Of a DNA stretch of 61,521 nucleotides, positions 33,584-42,444 are shown in pieces (position 1 is the first letter of the stretch; each line of letters starts with the position of its first letter). The DNA comes from Cytophagales bacterium. Its GTDB lineage: Bacteria > Bacteroidota > Bacteroidia > Cytophagales > Spirosomataceae. The notes below the pieces were generated by a model, which ran no database searches, was not told where the DNA came from, and saw only the letters and a program-made list of their open reading frames with translations. The translations under genes and the position numbers were made by a program. Location of the stretch: the NCBI GenBank assembly GCA_013298865.1, contig JAAFJL010000008.1, positions 1 to 61,521 on the forward strand, given 5' to 3'.

Positions 33584-36500
33584 ATGAAACACTACCTTAC
33601 ATTTCAAGATGAAACTTCTGATAAATTCTGGCAAATTGAAACCTCCGAAAAATCTTTTACGGTCACTTACGGACGGACGGGTACATCTGGACAAAGCCAA
33701 ACAAAAACCTTTGATTCTGAGGCACTTTGCCTAAAAGAAGCTGAAAAAATCTTGGCTGAAAAACGTAAAAAAGGTTACGTTGAAGATGGTGTTGAGTCGG
33801 TCGTAGTAGCCGCAAAACCAAGAGCAAAATCTGACAAACCTGAGAAAGTTGATAACCTTGCGGAGGTATTGGCAGAATACGATAAATTGATTGTAGAAAA
33901 AGCCATTGATGGACTTTTACCATTCCTGCAAGCTGTCGAAAAACGGCATTATGAGGCTTTCAAAAAAAATATTCGTAAGGCAAAAAAACATTGGATGGAT
34001 TATGTAGAACTTGTTCCGAAAGACCCTAAAAAGCAAAATGATTGGGGAACATGGGGGCATCGTGGCGATGAAATCCAGAAGAAAATTATCGTGCTGAGTG
34101 CGATGGCTATTTTTGATAAAACTGAAATTAATTCATGGGACGAAGCCTTCTTCTATCTTAATAATTTTGAAAAAGAGACGATAGTTTTAGACAAAGTAAC
34201 AAAAGCTGAGGAACTCGCCAAAAGATTGGGCATTACACTTTTAAGTAAATTAACAAAAACAAAAGATACACAAGTATTTGAGGTTCAATACATTAAAGAT
34301 GTTTTATTGTGGTCAAAACCTTCTTGGTTAGATACTTATTTATTGGATAGAGCCTTGAAAAATGATTGGCAAAATGTTTATTACATCAATCTTCGTGGCT
34401 TAGAAAACATGGGACTGATTTCTTATAACCCACATCTTTATGCTCGCTCACTGACGACTTACAATCCTTGGGATCAGGGTCAAAAAAAGGCGAACAAAGC
34501 TACTGATTACATAAACTTTATTGTAAACGATTCCTTTGCAATTGAGCGAGATTTACCCCATATTTTTGATTATGAAACCAATATCCAGAATTGTTATGGC
34601 AACGAAGAACCTTACACTTGGCAAGGTGTTGGGCTTTGGGAAGATATTTTCAAAAAACTTTTAGAAGCTAATAAAATTGACCGTAAGTGGTTCATTACGA
34701 ATTGCTTACAAATTCAGACTAAGGAATGGAATAACGGCTTACGCTCATTTTTTAGAAAAAGAATTGACGATACCAAACCCACAAAAGAGGAGTTAGTCCA
34801 GATACAAGAATCAGTATTTCCACTTCTGCACGCTTCGATGAATCAGGTCGCCAATTATGCTGTCGGACTCGTCAAAGAAATGTATGATACTGATGGTTTT
34901 GAAATGGATGTTTTCTTAGATTGGATTCAGCCTGTAATGATGCGTGACGATTGCAAAGGTTCTATCAAAACACTCTTGACAATGTTTGAAAAAACTTGCA
35001 AAAATCAAGCACAATTTCAAAGCAAAATCTTGGATTTATTGGCTGATACTTTTGCTATAAATGACCTGACAATTCAAGAAAAATCAGCTAAAATTCTTCA
35101 AAAATACACTGCAAAAGATAACGATGAAATCAAAGAAAAACTCACCATGTACGCCCCGCAAATGTTGGGTAATGTAAAAACATTGGTGGCTGATTTACTA
35201 ACAGAAGAGATTGATAATGAGGAGATTGATTCAGATATTGAATACAAATTTGCATTAAAACCCACACTTCGACTGTACGATAAAAGTAGAGTAGAACTGC
35301 CCAAAGATTGGAACGAATTATTATTTCAAATCGGCAATTTTATTGGTTCTGGCAATGTCATTGATTCAGAGATTTTGTTAAATTCTTTGATACTTTTAAA
35401 AGACCAAATTCCAGCCGACTATCAAAAGCAATGTGAAGCGTATAAAAAGAAATTGGAAGGGACTTATTACGAGTCAAGTTTTAAGAATCATACAAAAATG
35501 TTCATCTTGCATTGGATGAATAATTCAGCAAAAAAGTTCGATAAAATTCAGCATTATGGTTATAACTCAAAAGTATTAGATTTGCAGTATAATCGCTTGG
35601 TTCATTTGAATAACAAAATGAAGGAAAAATCGACTCTTCCAATGTTGAGTTTTCCAACGCACAAACCTTACTGGATTGAACCTAAAACATTGATAGAGAG
35701 ACTAATAGCCTATCAAAAAGTAGATGAAAAGATTGACATGACTGACCTTGCCATAGCTATCTCTCGTATGCCACGTGAGCGTGTCGCAGATGCCTTGCCT
35801 TTGTGTGAACAATTAGATCAAAATCTATCAAAATTGATGAAATTTTGTTTAGGTGCAAGTGATAAAATTGAGTTAGATTCAGAAGGTTATTTCTTTACAA
35901 AACTTCTTGTAAGTAACGGACAAGCCACCAAAGAAAGTGTCCATAATTCACTTTGGGCAATGGCAGCGAGAACGTATTATCCTGATAAAATTTTCCCAGA
36001 ATTTGAGAGGACATTTTTAGCCGATGTACCCAATGTTGTAGCCCCATTTGCTCCTGAGCCCTACTTTAAGGAAGATTGGAATGAATGGAAAGACTACAAA
36101 ACCAAAGAAATGATACGTTCAAAATCATGGTTTTACCTCAATTTGGACTTTCCTCCACACAAGACATTTCCACTAACAATGTTGTATAGTTTGGAGTTTT
36201 TTGATAAAGGAAAACAGAATAATTATTACTACTACGGACTTACCACAAATGACATTTACTATTATTACGGATTCACGCCTCAAAATCTTGATGCTTTGTA
36301 CGTTTTACTCTTGCAAACAGCGAGTAGAATGGCAGACGAAAACTCGAATAATTGGGAGGGTGTTTGCAAAATAATGCTCAGGTCTAATACCGTTTTCAAT
36401 CGTACATCTTTATTGGTTTTAGCTTCGTCTTTCTTCCAACAAAAACGAGAAGCCCGTGGTTTTGCGGCGGAAGTTTTGATGCACCATTTCCAAGAACAAA

Positions 36501-36826
36501 CCATCGAACCAGAAAAATTAGGAGAACAAATTGGATTTTTAGTCAATAATAAATACGGTCCAATTCAGCGTTTTGTGGATGTCATTGCCTTAGTGAAAGA
36601 TGCCTCATTGCTCCACAATCAAGGGCTTTTATTAATGCTTAATGCCTTGATAATCAGTATAAAAGACATTGCAGAATTCCCGACTAATACCAAAAAATTA
36701 TTAGAAATTTATTTCGATTTATTCACCAAAACCAAAAAGAAACCATCGCCCGAAATCATCGAAATAATGACTAAATGGCAAAGTAACGCTTCTTTAAAAA
36801 GTATTTGTAAACAGATAATTTTATAG
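33584..36826 (+). CDS. WGR-domain protein with long helical repeat region
   Basis: A 1080-residue cytoplasmic protein. Residues 1-75 are a WGR domain ([16 protein letters not shown], then [17 protein letters not shown]), a nucleic-acid or protein-interaction module first seen in PARPs. A charged linker follows at about 75-105. The rest is alpha-helical and looks like HEAT-type repeats, with an unusual tyrosine-rich patch ([19 protein letters not shown]) near residue 880. The C-terminal part resembles uncharacterised regions found beside SWIM proteins. No enzyme motif is visible. The next gene encodes a SWIM zinc-finger protein; WGR and SWIM modules occur together in MoxR-vWA conflict or repair-like systems, but no MoxR or vWA gene is here. 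Confidence 0.78.
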   Translation: MKHYLTFQDETSDKFWQIETSEKSFTVTYGRTGTSGQSQTKTFDSEALCLKEAEKILAEKRKKGYVEDGVESVVVAAKPRAKSDKPEKVDNLAEVLAEYDKLIVEKAIDGLLPFLQAVEKRHYEAFKKNIRKAKKHWMDYVELVPKDPKKQNDWGTWGHRGDEIQKKIIVLSAMAIFDKTEINSWDEAFFYLNNFEKETIVLDKVTKAEELAKRLGITLLSKLTKTKDTQVFEVQYIKDVLLWSKPSWLDTYLLDRALKNDWQNVYYINLRGLENMGLISYNPHLYARSLTTYNPWDQGQKKANKATDYINFIVNDSFAIERDLPHIFDYETNIQNCYGNEEPYTWQGVGLWEDIFKKLLEANKIDRKWFITNCLQIQTKEWNNGLRSFFRKRIDDTKPTKEELVQIQESVFPLLHASMNQVANYAVGLVKEMYDTDGFEMDVFLDWIQPVMMRDDCKGSIKTLLTMFEKTCKNQAQFQSKILDLLADTFAINDLTIQEKSAKILQKYTAKDNDEIKEKLTMYAPQMLGNVKTLVADLLTEEIDNEEIDSDIEYKFALKPTLRLYDKSRVELPKDWNELLFQIGNFIGSGNVIDSEILLNSLILLKDQIPADYQKQCEAYKKKLEGTYYESSFKNHTKMFILHWMNNSAKKFDKIQHYGYNSKVLDLQYNRLVHLNNKMKEKSTLPMLSFPTHKPYWIEPKTLIERLIAYQKVDEKIDMTDLAIAISRMPRERVADALPLCEQLDQNLSKLMKFCLGASDKIELDSEGYFFTKLLVSNGQATKESVHNSLWAMAARTYYPDKIFPEFERTFLADVPNVVAPFAPEPYFKEDWNEWKDYKTKEMIRSKSWFYLNLDFPPHKTFPLTMLYSLEFFDKGKQNNYYYYGLTTNDIYYYYGFTPQNLDALYVLLLQTASRMADENSNNWEGVCKIMLRSNTVFNRTSLLVLASSFFQQKREARGFAAEVLMHHFQEQTIEPEKLGEQIGFLVNNKYGPIQRFVDVIALVKDASLLHNQGLLLMLNALIISIKDIAEFPTNTKKLLEIYFDLFTKTKKKPSPEIIEIMTKWQSNASLKSICKQIIL

Positions 36827-36828
36827 GT

Positions 36829-36935
36829 CACAGAGTTTCTCAGAGTTGTTCACGAAGTTTCACAAAGGAGTTTAATCAATAATAATTAATAAATTCCTTT
36901 GTGAAACTCCGTGATAAACTTTGCGAAACTCTGTG
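36829..36935. repeat. 41-bp near-perfect inverted repeat (CTTTGTGAAACTCTGTG words)
   Basis: The left arm 36829-36869 and right arm 36895-36935 are reverse complements over 41 nt with 5 mismatches, around a 25-nt AT-rich loop. Each arm is itself made of related words such as TTTGTGAAACTCCGTG and TTTGCGAAACTCTGTG. It starts two bases after the WGR gene stop and ends 13 bp before the SWIM gene start. Confidence 0.9.
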
Positions 36936-36948
36936 TCCCAAAAAAACC

Positions 36949-38286
36949 ATGGAAACAACAGCCGATTATACCTTCGCCAGTACATCAACCATCAATAAAG
37001 TTGATAATCAAAATAGCCTTTTTCTTTCGCACCAAACCGAATTAGAAGAAGTCAATAATATTCCCTGTTTCTTTTGGGGACGAATGCGTGACCCTTATTT
37101 GACGGCAAAATGCCTTTCGACGGTTGCCAAAACTGTCCGTTCACGCTTTGCACTCACCGCCCAAGAACTCGCAGCCATGCGTGACCCCATCGTAACGGCG
37201 GGGGCAGAGCAAATTCGCTTTGAAGGGTTTTCGTCTTGCAATGGCGTTTATGCCCGCTTGGATATACTCTCAGAAGGACTTGATGGCGAGTTTTTGGCGA
37301 GCGGAACAACCAATGTAGATTTCAACGAACCTATGCTCAATGCCTTGAATTTAGTGCAAAAGAATGAGGAAGTAATTTTGAGCGTAGGCTTCGATAATGT
37401 AACCGTTTCGACTTCCCGAACCAAAGCCGTAGAAAAGAAAGTTTCCTTGCCCAATCGCTGGATTAAAGGATTAACGAGCGTACAGCACTATTTGGCAGAG
37501 ATGGTCGAGAAGTTTGAATTGAACAAATTACAGGTCATTCAATTGTTCCAAAGTCTTCCAAAATCAACCATAAAAGGTGATATGTTTATCGTACAGAGGG
37601 CTGGTAAATTCTTGTTTTCTCCACTACAAAGTGGTAAAAATGTGAAGGTCGGAAGTCCGCATCGTTTGAGAGTGATGGAAGGAATTTTGCCGTTTATTAC
37701 CTCCCTAAAAATCTATGAATCAGAGGACGGACAAGCCTCTTGTTTTGTGGCTTTGATGGGGCATTTGCAAATGGTTTTTGCCTTTTCAGCCGATGCTTAC
37801 CGAGGTTTTTCGGGCGAAGGAAAGGCTTTGGAACATCTCATCGAAGAAATCCCGATGGAGTGGGTTTTTGGTATCAATAATCTCTTCAAAGGCAATGAAA
37901 TTTTCAATATGACCAATCTTTCTATTGAAAACGACATTGCTTTTTCAACCATGGACAGTTTGACAGCAAACTTGGCGAGTATCGGATTATTGGGTTTTGA
38001 TGTACTCAATAACCAACATTTTTACAGACGATTACCCTTCAAAACACAAAGAATTTTGAGTTTAAATCCAAGGTTAAAAAATGCCAAGAAATTAGTAGCT
38101 GAAAACGATATTGAGTTCGTGAAGAAAACCTATAATTATGTAGAAGCCAACGTAAAAGGCAGTGGCGTAACGCATAAAATTATCATCGAAAACGAAGAAG
38201 CCAAATGTACCTGCGACTGGTACACCAACCACCGAGGTAAGCGAGGATTTTGTAAGCACGTATTGGCGGTGAAGATGCTGTTGTAA
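36949..38286 (+). CDS. SWIM zinc-finger protein
   Basis: A 445-residue cytoplasmic protein. I choose ATG at 36949 (METTADYTF), because the open 48 bp before it are the right arm of the inverted repeat. The C-terminus carries the SWIM pattern CxCx(n)CxH in CTCDWYTNHRGKRGFCKHVL, a zinc-binding module for DNA or protein contact. The N-terminal 390 residues are not assignable; they include PCFFWGRMRDPYLTAKCL and FRKR-free conserved-looking blocks around VEKKVSLPNRWIKGL. It follows the WGR gene on the same strand, so the two are probably one functional unit. The function is unknown. Confidence 0.8.
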   Translation: METTADYTFASTSTINKVDNQNSLFLSHQTELEEVNNIPCFFWGRMRDPYLTAKCLSTVAKTVRSRFALTAQELAAMRDPIVTAGAEQIRFEGFSSCNGVYARLDILSEGLDGEFLASGTTNVDFNEPMLNALNLVQKNEEVILSVGFDNVTVSTSRTKAVEKKVSLPNRWIKGLTSVQHYLAEMVEKFELNKLQVIQLFQSLPKSTIKGDMFIVQRAGKFLFSPLQSGKNVKVGSPHRLRVMEGILPFITSLKIYESEDGQASCFVALMGHLQMVFAFSADAYRGFSGEGKALEHLIEEIPMEWVFGINNLFKGNEIFNMTNLSIENDIAFSTMDSLTANLASIGLLGFDVLNNQHFYRRLPFKTQRILSLNPRLKNAKKLVAENDIEFVKKTYNYVEANVKGSGVTHKIIIENEEAKCTCDWYTNHRGKRGFCKHVLAVKMLL

Positions 38287-38287
38287 C

Positions 38288-38324
38288 AAAAAAGCCTTCT
38301 CAGAACATCTGAGAAGGCTTTTTT
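38288..38324. terminator. bidirectional terminator between SWIM and DUF1838 genes
   Basis: AAAAAAGCCTTCTCAGA and TCTGAGAAGGCTTTTTT form a perfect 17-bp stem with a 3-nt loop. It has the same left arm as the terminator at 33054. Confidence 0.92.
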
Positions 38325-38347
38325 AAAATTATAAACTCTACAAAATG

Positions 38348-39280
38348 TTATTTCCCAGCACCTTTCTTTTTCTTTTCTGCCCATTTTTTGTAGTAAGTCC
38401 AACTTGTTTCATTTGGTCTTGTGTCGTCAACTGGAGGAGCAGTTTCATAGCCTGCAAAAGTTGGATTTGTCTTGATTTCGTTCTTCAACATCTCTGGCAT
38501 TTTGTCGAAAGAGTCCATTTTTTTACCTAAACCAGAGAAAATCATCTGTCCAGTTTTGTCACCCATTTCCATCCAAGGCAACCATTTAGAAACCCTTGTC
38601 CATGCCACAACAACATCGTCTGCCTTATCTTTATCCCCTCTAATAACTTCTTTTACTGGTACAGCAAAGTCGAAAATTTCCATTGCCTGATACGTCCCTC
38701 CTACTTGGTCTTGGTATTCGCCAGCCAAAGGATTTGAATAAAACAAAGGAACTTCTGTTAATGAAAACAACATTCCGTCTTGAACTCTTCCAGAAAATTT
38801 ATACTCCCTTCCCGGTGTTTTTGCGAACATTGGCGGAGCATTTACTGGGTCGTTGGCAATGTGCAAAACTTCAACGTCTTTTCCTGTGAAAGGATTTTTC
38901 CATGTTTTCAGTGGCTGTTTCGTCACAGGGTCAAGGTACAATAAAATTTCCTTTGACACATGACGATATCCGTAACCTTTGATTGAATCCATCACAGTTT
39001 TGCTTGAACGCACATTCATGGCAATGTAGGTAAACAATAATTTATCTTTTTCGCCTGGAATTCTGCTAAACACATTTCCTTCCCAAACGTACCAACAGTT
39101 TTCTCCATCTCTCAAACTTTGTTGAATTTTACGATTTGCTTTAATTGCACCTTCTGGAGTGTTCAAATCCAAATCTGGCATTGCCATTGGTGCTGCGGCT
39201 GACATTTTACTTTTTTTCTGAGAAAAACCGAGATTTCCCAAAAACGTTACTATCAAAATTGTAAGAAATAAATTTTTCAT
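38348..39280 (-). CDS. secreted DUF1838-family protein
   Basis: The 310-residue protein has a signal peptide ending FLGNLGFSQ and a Met/Ala/Pro linker. The DUF1838 body includes CWYVWEGNVFSRIPGE, YGYRHVSKEILLYLDP and WTRVSKWLPWMEMGD, with a Lys-rich C-terminus. The family is found in Bacteroidota, Proteobacteria and some fungi. Its function is unknown. It ends an operon with an MDR dehydrogenase, a secreted VOC protein and a tiny membrane protein; this neighbourhood suggests metabolism of a small organic compound, which is inference. Confidence 0.82.
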   Translation of the reverse strand: MKNLFLTILIVTFLGNLGFSQKKSKMSAAAPMAMPDLDLNTPEGAIKANRKIQQSLRDGENCWYVWEGNVFSRIPGEKDKLLFTYIAMNVRSSKTVMDSIKGYGYRHVSKEILLYLDPVTKQPLKTWKNPFTGKDVEVLHIANDPVNAPPMFAKTPGREYKFSGRVQDGMLFSLTEVPLFYSNPLAGEYQDQVGGTYQAMEIFDFAVPVKEVIRGDKDKADDVVVAWTRVSKWLPWMEMGDKTGQMIFSGLGKKMDSFDKMPEMLKNEIKTNPTFAGYETAPPVDDTRPNETSWTYYKKWAEKKKKGAGK

Positions 39281-39303
39281 TTAATATGAAGTTAAGGTTG
39301 AAA

Positions 39304-39423
39304 TTATTTTGTTTTATTGAATTTTTTCAGGGCAAAATATATTGCTCCGAGTATTAGACCCAAAAATAAAAGTGAATATAGACTTTCTGAAAAATCACTT
39401 AATTTGCTTTGAAGAAAAATCAT
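39304..39423 (-). CDS. 39-residue single-pass membrane protein
   Basis: A short frame runs from ATG at 39423 to TAA at 39304. It encodes MIFLQSKLSDFSESLY, a hydrophobic segment at about residues 15-32 (LYSLLFLGLILGAIYFAL), and a basic tail KKFNKTK. It fits exactly in the gap between the VOC gene (22 bp upstream) and the DUF1838 gene (23 bp downstream), spaced like a true operon member. The positive C-terminus suggests an N-out/C-in orientation. No family is recognised. It may be a small regulator or subunit of a membrane partner, or a chance frame. Confidence 0.6.
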   Translation of the reverse strand: MIFLQSKLSDFSESLYSLLFLGLILGAIYFALKKFNKTK

Positions 39424-39445
39424 ATTATTAGTTTTGGGGGAATAT

Positions 39446-40558
39446 TTAGTTTTTTAAGTACTGGAAAATAAGTTTTAATTCTGGTTTGTGTTTCGTTTCT
39501 GTTTTTTCAATAATTTGCCAATTTACTCCGTCAGGACCTTTGAATACGAAGGATGACTCACCAAACTCATTTTTCAAGATTTTAGAAGGAACAATATTGG
39601 ATTTTTTGATTAAATCGTAAACAAAATTCAGTTTTGGAGTATAAAACGAGTGCAAAGTTATACCCATTTCGCCGATTCTTTGGTGTTCGCTTTCATCTTG
39701 TTTTACACCTCTTGCTACAAAAAATTTCAATTTTCCACAAATATTATTCGGAGAAACAAAGCCTCTGTAAAAATGAGAATAACCATCTGGCATTTGAAAA
39801 ACTTGCTTTGGACCTTTCAGCCAATCGCCATCAATTGTTGTTCCTTTTCCCTCTAATCTCAACCCTAAAGCCTCTGAATAATAACGAGTTACTTCATCCA
39901 TATTCCCTTTTATCATAAAGTCATGATGAGTAAACTCAGAAGTTTGCAGGTTTGCTTTTGGGTTAATTGTACCATAACCTGGGATTTCATAACCGTATCT
40001 TTGAAAAAAAACGTGAACAAACCAATCGCCATACACAGCAGTCTCACGTACTCCTATCGGACGGGCAAAAAAGTCAGTTTTCTTTCCATCATTTGCATGG
40101 AGTGGGTCGTCGAAAATTGGGTCAATGGGTAGCCATTGTTTTCCGTTGGCACGTTCATTTTTATAAACATCAACCAAACGAATGATGTCTTTTGTCATCA
40201 TTACTGCCATTCTTTGTCCAACAGTTTCTGGCATCGAATATCCGACTCCATCGCCCAAAGGTTTTTCCCAAACCAATATTCTCAGTAAACCATGGGAATC
40301 TATTTCCCCATTTTGTAGTCGATAAGATTTCAAGGCAGATTTTACACCATACAATTCAAATGCCTGTGCCTCCGTCAATTTTGCAGAATCTTTTACAGTA
40401 AATCCATATTCAGCGAAATATTTTATGGTAAAAGCTGGGTCTTTTGACCCTACCATTACTTCATAGACACCACTAATTCCAGTCTCTGGTAAAGTTTGAG
40501 CTTGTGAATAATACCCTAAAAATACTAATCCGATGATGAAGTAAATTGTTTTTTTCAT
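39446..40558 (-). CDS. secreted VOC (glyoxalase-fold) protein
   Basis: The 370-residue exported protein has a signal peptide ending LGYYSQAQ and two VOC modules. The first starts ISGVYEVMVGSKDPAFTIKY, the second FTHHDFMIKGNMDEVTRYYS, and the C-terminus has ESSFVFKGPDGVNWQIIE. The paired beta-alpha-beta-beta-beta units suggest a metal-dependent dioxygenase, isomerase or binding protein. Export of a VOC protein is uncommon. Its start codon directly abuts the MDR gene stop with no spacer, indicating translational coupling. Confidence 0.78.
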   Translation of the reverse strand: MKKTIYFIIGLVFLGYYSQAQTLPETGISGVYEVMVGSKDPAFTIKYFAEYGFTVKDSAKLTEAQAFELYGVKSALKSYRLQNGEIDSHGLLRILVWEKPLGDGVGYSMPETVGQRMAVMMTKDIIRLVDVYKNERANGKQWLPIDPIFDDPLHANDGKKTDFFARPIGVRETAVYGDWFVHVFFQRYGYEIPGYGTINPKANLQTSEFTHHDFMIKGNMDEVTRYYSEALGLRLEGKGTTIDGDWLKGPKQVFQMPDGYSHFYRGFVSPNNICGKLKFFVARGVKQDESEHQRIGEMGITLHSFYTPKLNFVYDLIKKSNIVPSKILKNEFGESSFVFKGPDGVNWQIIEKTETKHKPELKLIFQYLKN

Positions 40559-41551
40559 TTAGATTTTAATGAGAAGTTTACCAAAATTCTTTCCTTCAAA
40601 AAGCATTTTCAAAGCATCTGGAAAATTTTCCAAACCTTCAATAACGTGATTTTTGGGCTGTAATTGTTTGTTTTTCAACCAGTTAGAAATATCTTTTATT
40701 GCAATTGAATATTTGTCAAGATAGTCAAAAACAATTATTCCCTTGATTTCCCCTCTTGCGGTAACAATTTTCATGTAATTTTTAGGACCTTGAATATTCG
40801 TGTGATTATTATATTGTGAAATTGCCCCACAAATCACAACCCTTGCTCCTCTTGCTAAATTCAAAAGGGCTACATCCAAAATCTCTCCTCCGACATTATC
40901 AAAAAATATACTAATTCCTTCTGGACAATGTTCTTTCAAAGCCAAATTAACGTCCTCATTTTTGTAATCTATCGCTACGTCAAAACCTATGGATAACAAA
41001 TAATCACATTTTTCTTTGCCTCCTGCCGTGCCTACAACTTTGCAACCTTTAATTTTTGCAATTTGCCCAACGGTTGTTCCAATCACTCCTGCAGCACCTG
41101 AAATAAAAACTGTTTCGCCAGCAACGGGTTTGCCTTTATCCAAGAGTCCGAAATAAGAAGTCATGCCAGGCATTCCTAAAACGCCCAAATGAAGCGGTAA
41201 TTCTCCGAGTTCTGTATCTATAATATCTAAACCCGTTCCATCTGAAACGGCATAACTTGTTGCACCTAATAAACCTCCAACGTATTGCCCGACAGATAGT
41301 TGGGCATTTTTAGATTCAATAATTTCACCAACAGCGAAAGCTCTAATCACACTTCCAATGGCAATGCCTGGAATGTAAGTTGTTCCTTCATTCATCCAAC
41401 CTCTGATGGCTGGGTCAATAGAAACGTAATGATTTTTTATCAGAACTTGTCCTTCATCAATGGCGGGTATTTCAGAATTTTCTATTAAAAAATCCCCTGC
41501 CTGAGCCATTCCTTTTGGTCTTTGGGCTAATTTAACTTGAAGATTTTTCAT
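40559..41551 (-). CDS. NADP-dependent MDR oxidoreductase (CurA/LTB4DH-like)
   Basis: A 330-residue cytoplasmic medium-chain dehydrogenase/reductase without structural zinc cysteines. The N-terminus LAQRPKGMAQAGDFLIENSE and NHYVSIDPAIRGWMNEG are typical of the leukotriene-B4-dehydrogenase/CurA group, which reduces alkenal and enone double bonds. The Rossmann nucleotide loop is ISGAAGVIGTTVGQIAKIKG, followed by VVGTAGGKEKCDYL. It is the first gene of a four-gene minus-strand operon and is divergent from an alpha/beta hydrolase gene. Confidence 0.9.
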   Translation of the reverse strand: MKNLQVKLAQRPKGMAQAGDFLIENSEIPAIDEGQVLIKNHYVSIDPAIRGWMNEGTTYIPGIAIGSVIRAFAVGEIIESKNAQLSVGQYVGGLLGATSYAVSDGTGLDIIDTELGELPLHLGVLGMPGMTSYFGLLDKGKPVAGETVFISGAAGVIGTTVGQIAKIKGCKVVGTAGGKEKCDYLLSIGFDVAIDYKNEDVNLALKEHCPEGISIFFDNVGGEILDVALLNLARGARVVICGAISQYNNHTNIQGPKNYMKIVTARGEIKGIIVFDYLDKYSIAIKDISNWLKNKQLQPKNHVIEGLENFPDALKMLFEGKNFGKLLIKI

Positions 41552-41607
41552 ATTTTTAGTTAATTTTAAACTTTACTACGACTTGACATTCGCTTGACAA
41601 AAATTTT

Positions 41608-42423
41608 ATGAAACGAAAATTAATTTTAGTTGACAATATTTATTGGCATTACCGTGAGGCTGGCGAAGGTCAAACAATTGTGTTACTTCATGCTTCGCCC
41701 CGTTCTGGAAAAATGCTTGAACCTTTGGGAGAATTACTAAAAGATTATTTCAAAGTAATTATTCCTGATTTGCCTGGTTTTGGTATGACAGATGCTTTGC
41801 CTGAACCAATTTCTACGCTTCAAGAAGTTGTACCTTTTCTCAATAAATTCACAGAAGCCATTGATTTACAAACCTTTAGCCTTTACGGAACAGCCACTGG
41901 AGCCCAATTGGGAATTGCATTTTCTAATATTTTTCCCGAAAAAATCAATACACTTTACTTGGATAATGCTGCTCATTTTGAAGAAGATGAATACCGAAAT
42001 ATCATCCAAAACTACTTTTTAGATTTATCGCCAAACCTTGAAGGTAAGCATTTATCAGACCTTTGGAATCATGTGAAGCAGAGTCTTCAATATTTCCCTT
42101 GGTATGAAACCACTCCCGAAAATCAGTTTAATACATCGCTTCCTCCTTTGGAAATTGTTCATGAATCTTTTCGAGAATATATCATTGCGGGTAAAAGATA
42201 CGCTGAACTTTATAAGGCTGCATTTTTGCATGAACGGGCAAAAAACATTCAAAATCTCAAAGTAAATACTTTGATTTTCAGATGGTTAGGCAGTATTTTG
42301 TTAAAAAATATTGATAAACTTTTAGCTCATGATTTGCCACAAAATGTTAAATCTGTTGACACACCCAAACCAATTCAAGAAAGATATTTAGCCATGAAAG
42401 AGGTGATGCTTTATAGCTTGTAG
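41608..42423 (+). CDS. alpha/beta-hydrolase-fold protein lacking the catalytic serine
   Basis: The 271-residue protein has the fold landmarks VLLHASPRSGKMLEPL (oxyanion loop) and VIIPDLPGFGMTDALPEP. The nucleophile elbow, however, reads YGTATGAQ: the G-x-S-x-G serine position is Ala96. The family also has forms with H or T near this position (GTHTG-type), so it may be a non-classical or non-catalytic member. No obvious C-terminal catalytic His is visible. It is transcribed divergently from the MDR operon, so the substrate may belong to the same pathway. Confidence 0.72.
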   Translation: MKRKLILVDNIYWHYREAGEGQTIVLLHASPRSGKMLEPLGELLKDYFKVIIPDLPGFGMTDALPEPISTLQEVVPFLNKFTEAIDLQTFSLYGTATGAQLGIAFSNIFPEKINTLYLDNAAHFEEDEYRNIIQNYFLDLSPNLEGKHLSDLWNHVKQSLQYFPWYETTPENQFNTSLPPLEIVHESFREYIIAGKRYAELYKAAFLHERAKNIQNLKVNTLIFRWLGSILLKNIDKLLAHDLPQNVKSVDTPKPIQERYLAMKEVMLYSL

Positions 42424-42444
42424 CACCGATACAATCTCGTGCTA

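Noticed and set aside
36901..36948. Upstream extension of the SWIM protein (16 residues)
   Set aside because: These codons are the right arm of the 41-bp inverted repeat; ATG at 36949 follows directly.
42421..42444. Terminator between the alpha/beta hydrolase and amidohydrolase genes
   Set aside because: Only a 6-bp TAGCAC/GTGCTA stem with a long loop and no T tract.
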